DNA of 54,114 nt, taken from an uncultured Eubacteriales bacterium (GTDB taxonomy: Bacteria; Bacillota; Clostridia; Oscillospirales; CAG-382). The stretch spans positions 1 through 54,114 of the forward strand of contig URJL01000010.1 of NCBI GenBank assembly GCA_900548115.1, given 5' to 3'. Shown one piece after another: positions 1 to 7,657 of this stretch. The first letter of the stretch is position 1; the number at the start of each line of letters is the position of its first letter. A program made the translations under genes and the position numbers. The notes below the pieces were generated by a model. It was given only the letters and a program-made list of their open reading frames with translations, was not told where the DNA came from and ran no database searches.

Positions 1-2
1 AT

Positions 3-326
3 GTTGCGCTTACTTACACGGAAGATTCAATTCCGTATATATTGGACTATTTCAATGTTTGTGACTATAACGGAAAAGCGGTGGGGTATTCCATATTTGA
101 TGTCGGTGTCGGCGGAGTTGCCCCGTATTGGGGAGATTTTCAAAATGTTATGCGGGAAGACAGTGACGACGGAAAAGAAAGCAGAATGCAGTTCTACGTT
201 GATATGAGCTGGTATGGTGACTATGAATTGCATTTATCGCAAGTGTATACGTTTGTATATGACGAAACATACGGTTGGCGGCTGCGCGTCACATCCAAAG
301 ATGAAATGATGAATATAGGCTATTAA
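3..326 (+). CDS. C-terminal part of an unknown protein, cut by the window edge
   Basis: The frame is open from the first bases of the window and stops at 324-326, so the gene starts outside. The visible 107 codons are rich in Tyr, Asp and Gly and alternate hydrophobic and polar residues, which suggests a beta-rich fold. No start codon with a ribosome binding site is seen inside the window. I recognise no family. The next gene lies on the other strand, and the strong hairpin at 366-404 separates the two transcription units. Confidence 0.5.
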   Translation, partial: VALTYTEDSIPYILDYFNVCDYNGKAVGYSIFDVGVGGVAPYWGDFQNVMREDSDDGKESRMQFYVDMSWYGDYELHLSQVYTFVYDETYGWRLRVTSKDEMMNIGY

Positions 327-365
327 GAGCGTACGCGCATAATACGAACTTCGAACTTTTTATGC

Positions 366-404
366 AAAAAAACACTCCGTTTGCTTACCGCAAACGGAGT
401 GTTT
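366..404. terminator. Rho-independent terminator, strongest for the leftward gene
   Basis: A perfect 15-bp stem (370-384 with 390-404) encloses a 5-base loop. Read leftward, the stem runs straight into a run of seven T, ideal for the acyl-CoA ligase gene ending at 491. Read rightward the tail is only moderately T-rich (CCCGTTTTGTTG), so it may also end the partial gene at the left edge. Confidence 0.85.
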
Positions 405-490
405 CCCGTTTTGTTGTTCTTTTGCTTATTCCGTCTCTTCGATTTCGGTCCGTCGGTGCTCGCCTGTGTGCATGCATTCTTTCATCGGTT

Positions 491-2305
491 TCATGCTTTT
501 TTGGAATCCTCTTTTTTCTCGGCATTGCCGTTTTTATTTTCGCTTTCGCCTGCCGCTTTCATCTCGGTCGCTTTTTTCATTTTTTCAAGCTCCGCCTGTT
601 CAAGCTCGCGATACGCAACCTTTCCGACCAGCGTCTTGGGCAGCGCGGCGCGGAATTCGATATCATAGGGGAGTGCATATTTTGCAATATTCTTGCGGCA
701 ATAATCGATAATGCTGTTTTTCACTTCTTCGGTCGGCGAAAAACCCGGTTTCAGCATGATAAAGGCTTTTACCTTTTGCATTTTGTACGGATCGGGAACG
801 CCGATGACACAGCTCATCTGAATGGCTTCGTGTGCATCGAGAGTGTTCTCAAGTTGCGAGGGATAGACGTTGTAGCCGCTCGTAATGATCATGCGCTTAA
901 TACGCTGACGGAAGTAAATGAAACCTTCGCTGTCCATCATGCCGAGGTCGCCCGTATGTACCCAGGTACGCCCGTCGTCGTGAACGCGGAGCGTCTGCGC
1001 GTTTTCTTCGGGATGGTTGACATAGCCGAGCATGACGGTCGGACCCGAAATGCAGATCTCGCCCTCTTCGCCGTAGGGAACTTCCTCGGTCGTGCCGAGC
1101 TTTACGATCTTATAAAAAGTGTCGGGGAAGGGCTGACCGATGCTGCCCTCTTTGTAACGGTTGGCGGGAGTAAGACAGCTTGCCGTGACGCATTCGGTCG
1201 TGCCGTAGCCCTCGCGCACCTGGATCGAAGCGTTGTGGTCGTAAAGAAATTTGTCAAAGCGCTTTTTCAATTCGACCGACAGCGAATCGCCGCCCGCAAA
1301 AACGCCCTTCAGACACGAAAGGTCAACGCCGTTCATGCAGGGCTGACGCAGCAGGGCTTCGTAAAGAGTCGGAACGCCCGCGATAAAATTGCAACGGTAT
1401 TTCTTGATAAGCTTTGCGTAGCTTTCGGCGGTAAAGCGCGGGACCAAAATGCAGCGCCCGCCGTTTGCCAGCATCGAATGAATGCTGACACCCAGCCCGA
1501 AGCCGTGGAAGATCGGCATGGCGGCAAGCATTTTGTCGCCGGGACGGAACATGGTGTTGGTCGCGACGATCTGCAAAGCAAGGGCGTTGAAATTCAGGTT
1601 GGAAAGCGAAATGCCTTTAGTCGTGCCCGTTGTGCCGCCGCTGTAGAGAATGACCGCCGGATCCTTCGCTGCCCGTTCGGCACGGTATTTCCAGTGATAC
1701 CGCTCGCCCAGAAGCATAAAATAATTCCAGCGTGTCACGGGAGCATCCTTCGGAATGGGCTTGATCCTGCGTCCCTCGGTGAGCATATAGCCCGCCTTGA
1801 TGGGCTGAGAAAGCTCGTCCTTGATGCTGGCGATGATGACGTTGGAAAGGTCGACGTTTTGCCGAATGGCTTCAAATTTGTGATAAAACTGATCGAGTGT
1901 GATGGCGGTAATGCTCTCGGATTCCTTGATGTAGAATTCGATCTCCTTTTCACTCGAAAGGGGATGGATCATGTTGCAGATCGCGCCGACAAGATTGACG
2001 GCGTAAAACATGATGATCGCCTGCGGACAGTTGGGCATGCAGATGGTAACACGGTCGCCGGGACGAGTGCCGATCGCTTTCAGCGCGCGTGCGCAGATCT
2101 CGATCTGATGGCAAAGCTGTTTGTAGGTCGTCTTTCTGCCCATAAAATCCAGCGCGATAAAATCGGGGTATTGCTGTGCGATCTGTTCGATCCGCTCGTA
2201 CATGGTGCAATCGGGATAATCGAGAGTTTTTTCGGTATCGCCGTAGAAATCAAGCCACGGTGCTTTGGTTTTTCCTTCAATCCATTCTTTTTCCGTATAA
2301 TGCAT
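491..2305 (-). CDS. AMP-forming acyl-CoA ligase (long-chain fatty-acid ligase type)
   Basis: A 604-residue enzyme of the ANL adenylating superfamily, which activates a carboxylic acid with ATP to an acyl-adenylate and then an acyl-CoA. Visible motifs are the phosphate-binding loop YSGGTTGTTKG near residue 221, GYGTTE near 365, HTGDLG near 450, and a C-terminal KTLVGK containing the lysine needed for adenylation. The last 35 residues are a highly charged Lys/Glu tail unlike the family core. The start was set at 2305 because GGAG lies a good distance upstream; an in-frame start at 2341 has no such site. It lies 46 bases downstream of the acyltransferase-like gene and probably shares its promoter. 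Substrate chain length cannot be read from the sequence. Confidence 0.9.
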   Translation of the reverse strand: MHYTEKEWIEGKTKAPWLDFYGDTEKTLDYPDCTMYERIEQIAQQYPDFIALDFMGRKTTYKQLCHQIEICARALKAIGTRPGDRVTICMPNCPQAIIMFYAVNLVGAICNMIHPLSSEKEIEFYIKESESITAITLDQFYHKFEAIRQNVDLSNVIIASIKDELSQPIKAGYMLTEGRRIKPIPKDAPVTRWNYFMLLGERYHWKYRAERAAKDPAVILYSGGTTGTTKGISLSNLNFNALALQIVATNTMFRPGDKMLAAMPIFHGFGLGVSIHSMLANGGRCILVPRFTAESYAKLIKKYRCNFIAGVPTLYEALLRQPCMNGVDLSCLKGVFAGGDSLSVELKKRFDKFLYDHNASIQVREGYGTTECVTASCLTPANRYKEGSIGQPFPDTFYKIVKLGTTEEVPYGEEGEICISGPTVMLGYVNHPEENAQTLRVHDDGRTWVHTGDLGMMDSEGFIYFRQRIKRMIITSGYNVYPSQLENTLDAHEAIQMSCVIGVPDPYKMQKVKAFIMLKPGFSPTEEVKNSIIDYCRKNIAKYALPYDIEFRAALPKTLVGKVAYRELEQAELEKMKKATEMKAAGESENKNGNAEKKEDSKKA

Positions 2306-2351
2306 ATCATTTCTCCTCTCTTGTTGCCTGACGAAAAACAAGGCGCGATTT

Positions 2352-3215
2352 TTACGGCTCGAGCGGCTCGGAGAGCGGGCGATCCAAGAGCTTCGGATTT
2401 TCGACCAGCTTTTTCAGTATCGCGATCGTTCCCGCAAAATAATATCCGTCGGCAATGCGTTCGTCCAGCGTGATGCCGAGATTCAGCGCGTCGCGCATCG
2501 TACAGCCTCCGTCCGCCTCAAAGAAAGGCGTCGGCTTTTTTTCACCGACCACGGCAAAGATCGAATTGGTTCCCCAATTGGCAAGATGATGGTAATTTGC
2601 GTTCATCTTGATACTGCCGAGGTTGGAAATAAAGACGGTTGTATAATAAGGATCAACCTTCATCAGAACGTCGGGATAATGCCCGTGATAGTCGAGAAAG
2701 GCGAGAAAATCCATTGTAAAGCGAAGGATCGGGCGAGGAAGCTTTGTCAGAATTCCCATCGCGTCGGTCGCACCGTCGGTCTTTTTTTCCTTGCGGAAGG
2801 AATGGACGATCTTCTCTACCTGACTGTGTATCTGTTCGATCGGGGGCATGTCGCTTTTTTCGTCGATCTTGACCACTGCCAGAACCTCGTCGGAATCGTC
2901 CTCAAACCGACGCTTTACCACAAACGAAAGGGAAATTTCGTTTCGCTGATACAGGCGATAGCCGAGATAAAAGCGATTCATCTTCGGGCGAAGATAAATG
3001 GTCTTGGCGATCGCGGCGCAAATGACGTGGAAAAAAGTGTATTTAAAGTTCGGCTCGGAGGCGTTCTTTTCGTCGATGTACGCCTTCACCGCGGTAAGAT
3101 CCAACGTCTCGTCCAAAACCGCCTCGTTGTCGGCGCGGTTTTTCATGATATACGGCATAAGCGCGTGCATGGGATCGGTTTCGGGAACCAAAACACCGTC
3201 TTTTCTTTTACTCAT
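2352..3215 (-). CDS. 2-oxoacid dehydrogenase E2/CAT-like acyltransferase homologue with altered catalytic motif
   Basis: A 287-residue protein resembling the catalytic domain of dihydrolipoamide acyltransferases (chloramphenicol acetyltransferase fold), without lipoyl or subunit-binding domains. Family-like features are the central ISNLGSIKMN stretch and a C-terminal LDERIADGYYFAG, where E2 enzymes have DHRxxDG. The histidine that acts as catalytic base is therefore Glu here, so activity of the usual kind is doubtful. The start at 3215 follows GGAG with 7 bases spacing; the longer open frame to 3833 runs over the divergent promoter and riboswitch and was not accepted. It is the first gene of a two-gene unit with the acyl-CoA ligase, which suggests a role in handling an acyl-CoA product. 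Confidence 0.75.
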   Translation of the reverse strand: MSKRKDGVLVPETDPMHALMPYIMKNRADNEAVLDETLDLTAVKAYIDEKNASEPNFKYTFFHVICAAIAKTIYLRPKMNRFYLGYRLYQRNEISLSFVVKRRFEDDSDEVLAVVKIDEKSDMPPIEQIHSQVEKIVHSFRKEKKTDGATDAMGILTKLPRPILRFTMDFLAFLDYHGHYPDVLMKVDPYYTTVFISNLGSIKMNANYHHLANWGTNSIFAVVGEKKPTPFFEADGGCTMRDALNLGITLDERIADGYYFAGTIAILKKLVENPKLLDRPLSEPLEP

Positions 3216-3276
3216 TCGTTTCTCCGATCTGCGGACAGCTTCTTTCCGAACGCTGTCCCCGATTTTTGTTCCCCCT

Positions 3277-3305
3277 ATTGTATCACAACCCGCCGACTTT
3301 TTCAA
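3277..3305 (-). promoter_or_regulatory. Promoter for the acyltransferase-ligase pair
   Basis: Read leftward: TTGAAA (3305-3300), a 17-base spacer, TACAAT (3282-3277). The start codon at 3215 lies about 60 bases downstream. It diverges from the riboswitch promoter at 3364. Confidence 0.75.
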
Positions 3306-3363
3306 CCTTTTCTTATAAAATGTCGAATTATTGTTTCTTTTCGCGGAAAATATGTATCGACAC

Positions 3364-3392
3364 TTGATTCGGCTCGATTTGTGTGATATACT
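3364..3392 (+). promoter_or_regulatory. Promoter of the riboswitch-controlled cobalamin uptake operon
   Basis: TTGATT (3364-3369), a 17-base spacer and TATACT (3387-3392). Transcription would start near 3399, about 50 bases before the cobalamin aptamer, giving an untranslated leader of about 485 bases before the first gene at 3884. Confidence 0.75.
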
Positions 3393-3449
3393 GTAGTTGG
3401 TAGATTTTTTCTTAAAATCGACCGAAATAAATAAAATAGGACACACAGA

Positions 3450-3625
3450 GTGTCGGCTGTACCGCATACCAAGGTACGGTCGGTGAAAAGGGAATCGGGT
3501 GAGAACCCCGAACGATACCGGTCGCTGTATGTGCTTTGCTTTATCCGTCGACGAAAGTCGGTCATTGGGAAACTGAGAAGGCAGGAGAAAAGCGCGAAAG
3601 CACGAGTCAAAAGACCTGCTCTGAT
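3450..3625 (+). promoter_or_regulatory. Cobalamin (adenosylcobalamin-type) riboswitch aptamer
   Basis: The conserved core of cobalamin riboswitches is recognisable in order: GGTGAAAAGGGAA at 3482-3494, GGGTGAGAACCCC, CCGGTCGCTGTA, GAAAGTCGGTCATTGGG at 3553-3569, GAAGGC, and a B12-box-like AGTCAAAAGACCTGCT at 3605-3620. The B12 box differs slightly from the usual AGCCAGGAGACCTGCC. The aptamer sits between a good promoter and an intrinsic terminator and heads an operon of surface proteins and an ECF transporter. Members of this class bind cobalamin and shut off downstream genes, so the operon should be expressed when cobalamin is scarce. The rest of the leader (3674-3883) holds a GCCTTTTC/GAAAAGGC hairpin at 3685-3707 and no convincing gene. 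Confidence 0.9.
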
Positions 3626-3626
3626 G

Positions 3627-3673
3627 CGGCTTTGTACGTGCTCCCATCAGGGTACAGAAGCCGTACATTTTTT
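3627..3673 (+). terminator. Riboswitch expression-platform terminator
   Basis: The arms CGGCTTTGTAC (3627-3637) and GTACAGAAGCCG (3652-3663) pair with one bulge and are followed by six T at 3668-3673. A second pairing, CTGATG (3621-3626) with CATCAG (3645-3650), overlaps the loop of this hairpin and cannot form together with the full terminator, so it may act in the switch. Placement directly after the B12 box supports transcriptional control. Confidence 0.75.
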
Positions 3674-3883
3674 CGAGGCGCTGTGCCTTTTCAAAAAAAG
3701 AAAAGGCGGCAGGGCTTGTCTCTCTGTGCCATCGGAAAAATCGTGTCGACGCAGAAAAAGACGGCTGTGGTGACGAAAGTGTACCGCGGCTTTTGCTTTT
3801 TTTCGCAAACAAAAGAAAGGAGCGATGGCGCAAAAATCTGTTTTTCCGAACAACGCAAAAAGAATCAGGAGTAAAAAAGAAAA

Positions 3884-6800
3884 ATGAAAAAACAGAAAAA
3901 AATCTCTCTTTTGCTCACGGCAGCAATGCTTTTGGGAATGACCGGAATATGTCCCGCGGCGGCAGAAGAAGAGGAAACCAAAACGGACAAAACCGTTTAT
4001 GTAAGTATGTCTCAAAACGGAGAGATCGTAAGAGATTCCTCCGGAAAATTTACGGCGGAGCTTCCGGTCGAGCTTGCGGAAAACGAAGAAACGCTGGACG
4101 ACGTATTTTCGGCATTTCACGAAAAATACTGTGAAAACGGCGCGGAGGGCTACGCGAGCGAAACGGGCGATTACGGGCTTTATGTAACAAAGCTTTGGAA
4201 CGATGAAAGCGGACTTTTCGGCTATCAGGTAAACGGCGGAAAAGAAGCGGTCATGGGTCTTTCGCACAAGGTGAAGGACGGCGATCGGATCGACGCCGTT
4301 ATCTACAAAAACAAGTATCCCGATACCGAAAGCTATACGGCGTTCGACGTTTACGAATCGGAATGCTTTGTCGGCGGCACAGTGACGCTTACTCTATCCG
4401 AGGCGGGCTATGATGAAAATTTCAACATGATCTTCTCGCCCTGCGTCGGTGCCGAGCTTACGGTGAACGGGGAAAAGACGGGAAAGATCACCGCCGAAGA
4501 CGGCTCTGCCTGCCTTTCCTTTGATACGGTCGGCGAATATGTTGTTTCGGCAAAAAAGACGAAAACGGTCGGCGATGAAGAAGTGCCCGCCGTCACCGCG
4601 CCCGTGTGCGTCGTTACGGTAAAGGAGCTTCCCGACGCGTGCGTTACCGTTCCGAAGGATTCGGAGCTGTTTGTCGGCGCTAAAACAAAGCATTTTGTCG
4701 CATTTACCGAGCAGGAGCCGGTGACGGCAATCGCCGACGGCGACAATATGCGCTATTATTACGAGCTGAAAAACAACGCGACCTATAACTACCGTGTGAG
4801 CGGCGATGAGTACATCACCTACGGCGGAACCTTCCGCAAGACGGCGAACTTTTCGCTGACGGTCACCGAGGGACAGCTGAAGCCGGAGGGAAAAGAAAAG
4901 ACGACGGTCGATCGCGATCTCTCCTCCAACGGCGGCTTTAACGTCGGCGATATCTATCTCAACATCAACCCGCAAGGGTATCTTACCCTTGCCGAGGGAG
5001 AAAAATATCCGTTGGTGACGCTCCGCAATTGGGAGGCGGTCAACAATGTTATCGATAACTATTTTATCGAGCCCGATTATCATTTCACGGTGCTCGACGA
5101 AAACGGAGCGGCATGCGATACGATCGTCTCGATCGATGAAAACGGTGTTCTCACCGCAAGCGGAAACGGTACGGCGATCGTGCTGGTGCGCTATGATGCC
5201 ATGACGCTGAATTTCGGAAAAACCGACGACTTTTACGGCGCGACTTTCCCCGAAAACATCGGCGTGTTCGTCGTTTCGGTCGGAGGGAGCGATTCCGATC
5301 TTTCCGATGCCCTAACGATCAATAAGGGCAAAAACGACGAAAAGCTGAAGCTTGCGGGCGATCGGATCGACTCCGAATTTGACTGCATTTACTTCGAGGG
5401 CGAGAAGGGCGCGTATACCTTTACGCCCGAAGCCGAAGGCGTTTCGGTCTCGGTAGCCAATCCCGAAATCGACGATACGGTGCATTACGGCGGCTTTGCC
5501 GAGCTTTCCGAAGCGGAGGACGGCAGCTTTACCGTTCCGCTCACCGAGGGACGCAACATAGTAAAGCTTGAAAAAGACGGAGATTGCGATTATCGTATCC
5601 TTCGGGCAAAAAAAGTCAATATCACGGTAAACGGCGGCGAAGCGGTTCATGCGGGCGACGCGCTCTCGATCCGCTTTGATACGCTGTATAACCCGATCGG
5701 AAAGCTGGCGGGCGTATATAACCCGACCGCGATCGTGATGTATAACGACGTATCGGGCTACAAGGGGCAAAAGATCGGCGGCACGGGCGCACAGTACAAC
5801 TTTGCAAACAACGCCGCTGCGCAGACAGTTTCGAATATCCTGACCGAAAAGACGGTTTGGGGCTCCGTGAATTACGTAAAATCGGGAACGCTTACCGTGC
5901 CCGCAGATTATCCGTACGACACTTTCACGCTTTCGGACGGCTGCTTCTACACCTCCGGCTTCGGAGACTCCTACGGAAATCACCGCTTCATCTCGCTTGA
6001 GATCGGCAGAAATCCGAATCTGAATGCGGGCGCCGTCCGCGGCTTTTTCGGAAGCCTTCCCGCGATCGAGATCCCGATCACCGCGACCGATTCGCCGCTT
6101 GCGGGCATCACGCTTTCGTTTGAAAACGGAAAGACCGAGTATTTCGTCGGCGAAGAATTCGACACGACGGGACTTACCGTCACGGCAAAATATGAGGACG
6201 GAACCGAGCAGATTGCGACCAACTACACGGTTGAGCCGAAGGACCTTTCCGCCGATACCGAAAAGGTTACGGTGACGTACAAGGGCTTTACCGCCGAGCT
6301 CCCCGTAACGGTCAAGACTCCTGCCGCAGCTGAAATGGAACTTTCGACCCTTCCGACCAAGACCGCGTATACAGAGGGCGAGGTCTTCAATCCGAGCGGC
6401 ATGACGGTGACGGTGCTTTACGAAAACGGCGTGCGCGCGGCGACAAGCGAATATACCTATTCGCCCAACCGCACCCTTACGACCGAAGACACCGAGATCA
6501 CCGTGACCTATACGGGAAAGACGCTTGACGAAAAGACGCTTTCCGAGACCGTTCCGATCACAGTCTCCAAGAAACAGGAAAGCGGCGGCGGATCGGTCCT
6601 TCCGAGAACGATCAACGTTTACTTTACGCTTCTCGGCGATGATCTCCACGGCGCGCCCGAGGGCAAAGAGGACACGCACACTCTGCGCGACGGAAATCTT
6701 GAAACATGGATCCCGAAAACCAAGATCACGCTTGAAAAGGGAAGCTGTGTGCTCGATGCCGTGGAAAAAGCGCTGAGTTTCAACGGAATTCCTTTTACCA

Positions 6801-7654
6801 ACGAAGGAAACTATATCAGCGAAATTCGCGGACTTGCCGAGTTTTCCAACGGCGACCTCTCGGGCTGGATGTACACGCTGAACGGACAGTATCCGAACCT
6901 CGGCGTCGAAGAACAGATTCTTTCGTCGGGCGATAAGATCGTTTTCCACTATACCGACGATTATACGAGAGAAAAAACAACCTTTTCTTCGGGCGGCAAG
7001 GAGACCGGAACGGCGGGCGGCTCGACAAGTACGCCCGTGCCGAAAGACCCCGTTGTAAAGAGTGACCCCGAGGAAGAGGAGAAGACCGACACGCCCGACA
7101 AAAAGAACTTTGAAGAGAATACTTTCTCGGATGTAAAGAAGGACGATTGGTTTTTCGATTCGGTTCGCTATGTTTATGAAAACAACCTGATGCAGGGCGA
7201 GGGCGAAGTTTTCCTGCCGAAAAAGAACACCTCGCGCGCCATGCTCGTAACCATCCTGTGGCGGCTTGAAAACAATCCCGCTTCGGGCAAGGAGGTCGCG
7301 TTTGCCGACGTTCGCGATACCGATTGGTATTTCGGAGCGGTTCGCTGGGCTTTCTCTGCGGGCATCATCAAGGGCGTTTCGGAAGAGCGCTTCGGCGCGG
7401 ACGAGCCTCTTACCCGCGAGCAGGCGGCGACGATCCTTTATCGCTATATGCAAAAGAAAGACAGCGTTTCTTCCGACGGACAAAAAGCCGCTTCCTTCTC
7501 CGATTACAATGCTGTGTCGGATTACGCAAAAGAGGCGGTGAATTATGCGGTCGAAAAGGGACTGATCGTCGGAGACGACGATGCACTTCGCCCCGCTTCT
7601 TCGCTTACCCGCGCCGAGATCGCGGCGATCTTAATGAGATTTTGTGAGGAATAA
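3884..7654 (+). CDS. SLH-anchored surface protein with two transcobalamin-like DUF4430 domains and Ig-like repeats
   Basis: A 1256-residue exported protein. Residues 1-29 are a signal peptide (basic start, hydrophobic core, cut near PAAAEE). A first DUF4430-like domain spans about 37-145 (LFGYQVNGG motif). Beta-rich segments follow, then two bacterial Ig-like group 3 repeats at about 736-895, with the typical GLTVTAKYEDGTE wording. A second, more canonical DUF4430 domain at about 905-1030 carries SGWMYTLNGQYPN. After an acidic Pro/Thr linker come three SLH domains (about 1079-1256) that bind cell-wall polymers. DUF4430 resembles the C-terminal domain of intrinsic factor and transcobalamin. 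First gene after the riboswitch; AGGAG precedes the start by 12 bases. Proposed role: catching cobalamin at the cell surface (inference). Confidence 0.85.
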   Translation: MKKQKKISLLLTAAMLLGMTGICPAAAEEEETKTDKTVYVSMSQNGEIVRDSSGKFTAELPVELAENEETLDDVFSAFHEKYCENGAEGYASETGDYGLYVTKLWNDESGLFGYQVNGGKEAVMGLSHKVKDGDRIDAVIYKNKYPDTESYTAFDVYESECFVGGTVTLTLSEAGYDENFNMIFSPCVGAELTVNGEKTGKITAEDGSACLSFDTVGEYVVSAKKTKTVGDEEVPAVTAPVCVVTVKELPDACVTVPKDSELFVGAKTKHFVAFTEQEPVTAIADGDNMRYYYELKNNATYNYRVSGDEYITYGGTFRKTANFSLTVTEGQLKPEGKEKTTVDRDLSSNGGFNVGDIYLNINPQGYLTLAEGEKYPLVTLRNWEAVNNVIDNYFIEPDYHFTVLDENGAACDTIVSIDENGVLTASGNGTAIVLVRYDAMTLNFGKTDDFYGATFPENIGVFVVSVGGSDSDLSDALTINKGKNDEKLKLAGDRIDSEFDCIYFEGEKGAYTFTPEAEGVSVSVANPEIDDTVHYGGFAELSEAEDGSFTVPLTEGRNIVKLEKDGDCDYRILRAKKVNITVNGGEAVHAGDALSIRFDTLYNPIGKLAGVYNPTAIVMYNDVSGYKGQKIGGTGAQYNFANNAAAQTVSNILTEKTVWGSVNYVKSGTLTVPADYPYDTFTLSDGCFYTSGFGDSYGNHRFISLEIGRNPNLNAGAVRGFFGSLPAIEIPITATDSPLAGITLSFENGKTEYFVGEEFDTTGLTVTAKYEDGTEQIATNYTVEPKDLSADTEKVTVTYKGFTAELPVTVKTPAAAEMELSTLPTKTAYTEGEVFNPSGMTVTVLYENGVRAATSEYTYSPNRTLTTEDTEITVTYTGKTLDEKTLSETVPITVSKKQESGGGSVLPRTINVYFTLLGDDLHGAPEGKEDTHTLRDGNLETWIPKTKITLEKGSCVLDAVEKALSFNGIPFTNEGNYISEIRGLAEFSNGDLSGWMYTLNGQYPNLGVEEQILSSGDKIVFHYTDDYTREKTTFSSGGKETGTAGGSTSTPVPKDPVVKSDPEEEEKTDTPDKKNFEENTFSDVKKDDWFFDSVRYVYENNLMQGEGEVFLPKKNTSRAMLVTILWRLENNPASGKEVAFADVRDTDWYFGAVRWAFSAGIIKGVSEERFGADEPLTREQAATILYRYMQKKDSVSSDGQKAASFSDYNAVSDYAKEAVNYAVEKGLIVGDDDALRPASSLTRAEIAAILMRFCEE

Positions 7655-7657
7655 AAA

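Noticed and set aside
362..2473. 703-codon rightward open frame
   Set aside because: It lies antisense to the acyl-CoA ligase, has no family-like motifs and no ribosome binding site; it is a product of the GC-rich third positions of the real gene.
3580..3625. Insertion inside the B12 box of the riboswitch
   Set aside because: At first GGCAGGAGA looked like a split B12 box, but the true box is the later AGTCAAAAGACCTGCT; the earlier part belongs to the normal variable stem region.
3302..3833. N-terminal extension of the acyltransferase-like gene to 3833
   Set aside because: It would read through the divergent promoter and the cobalamin riboswitch; the start at 3215 has a proper ribosome binding site and gives the family length.
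5312..7483. 723-codon leftward open frame
   Set aside because: It is antisense to the SLH/DUF4430 gene, whose domains are clearly recognisable; the protein is rich in Arg, Gly and Lys with no domain pattern.
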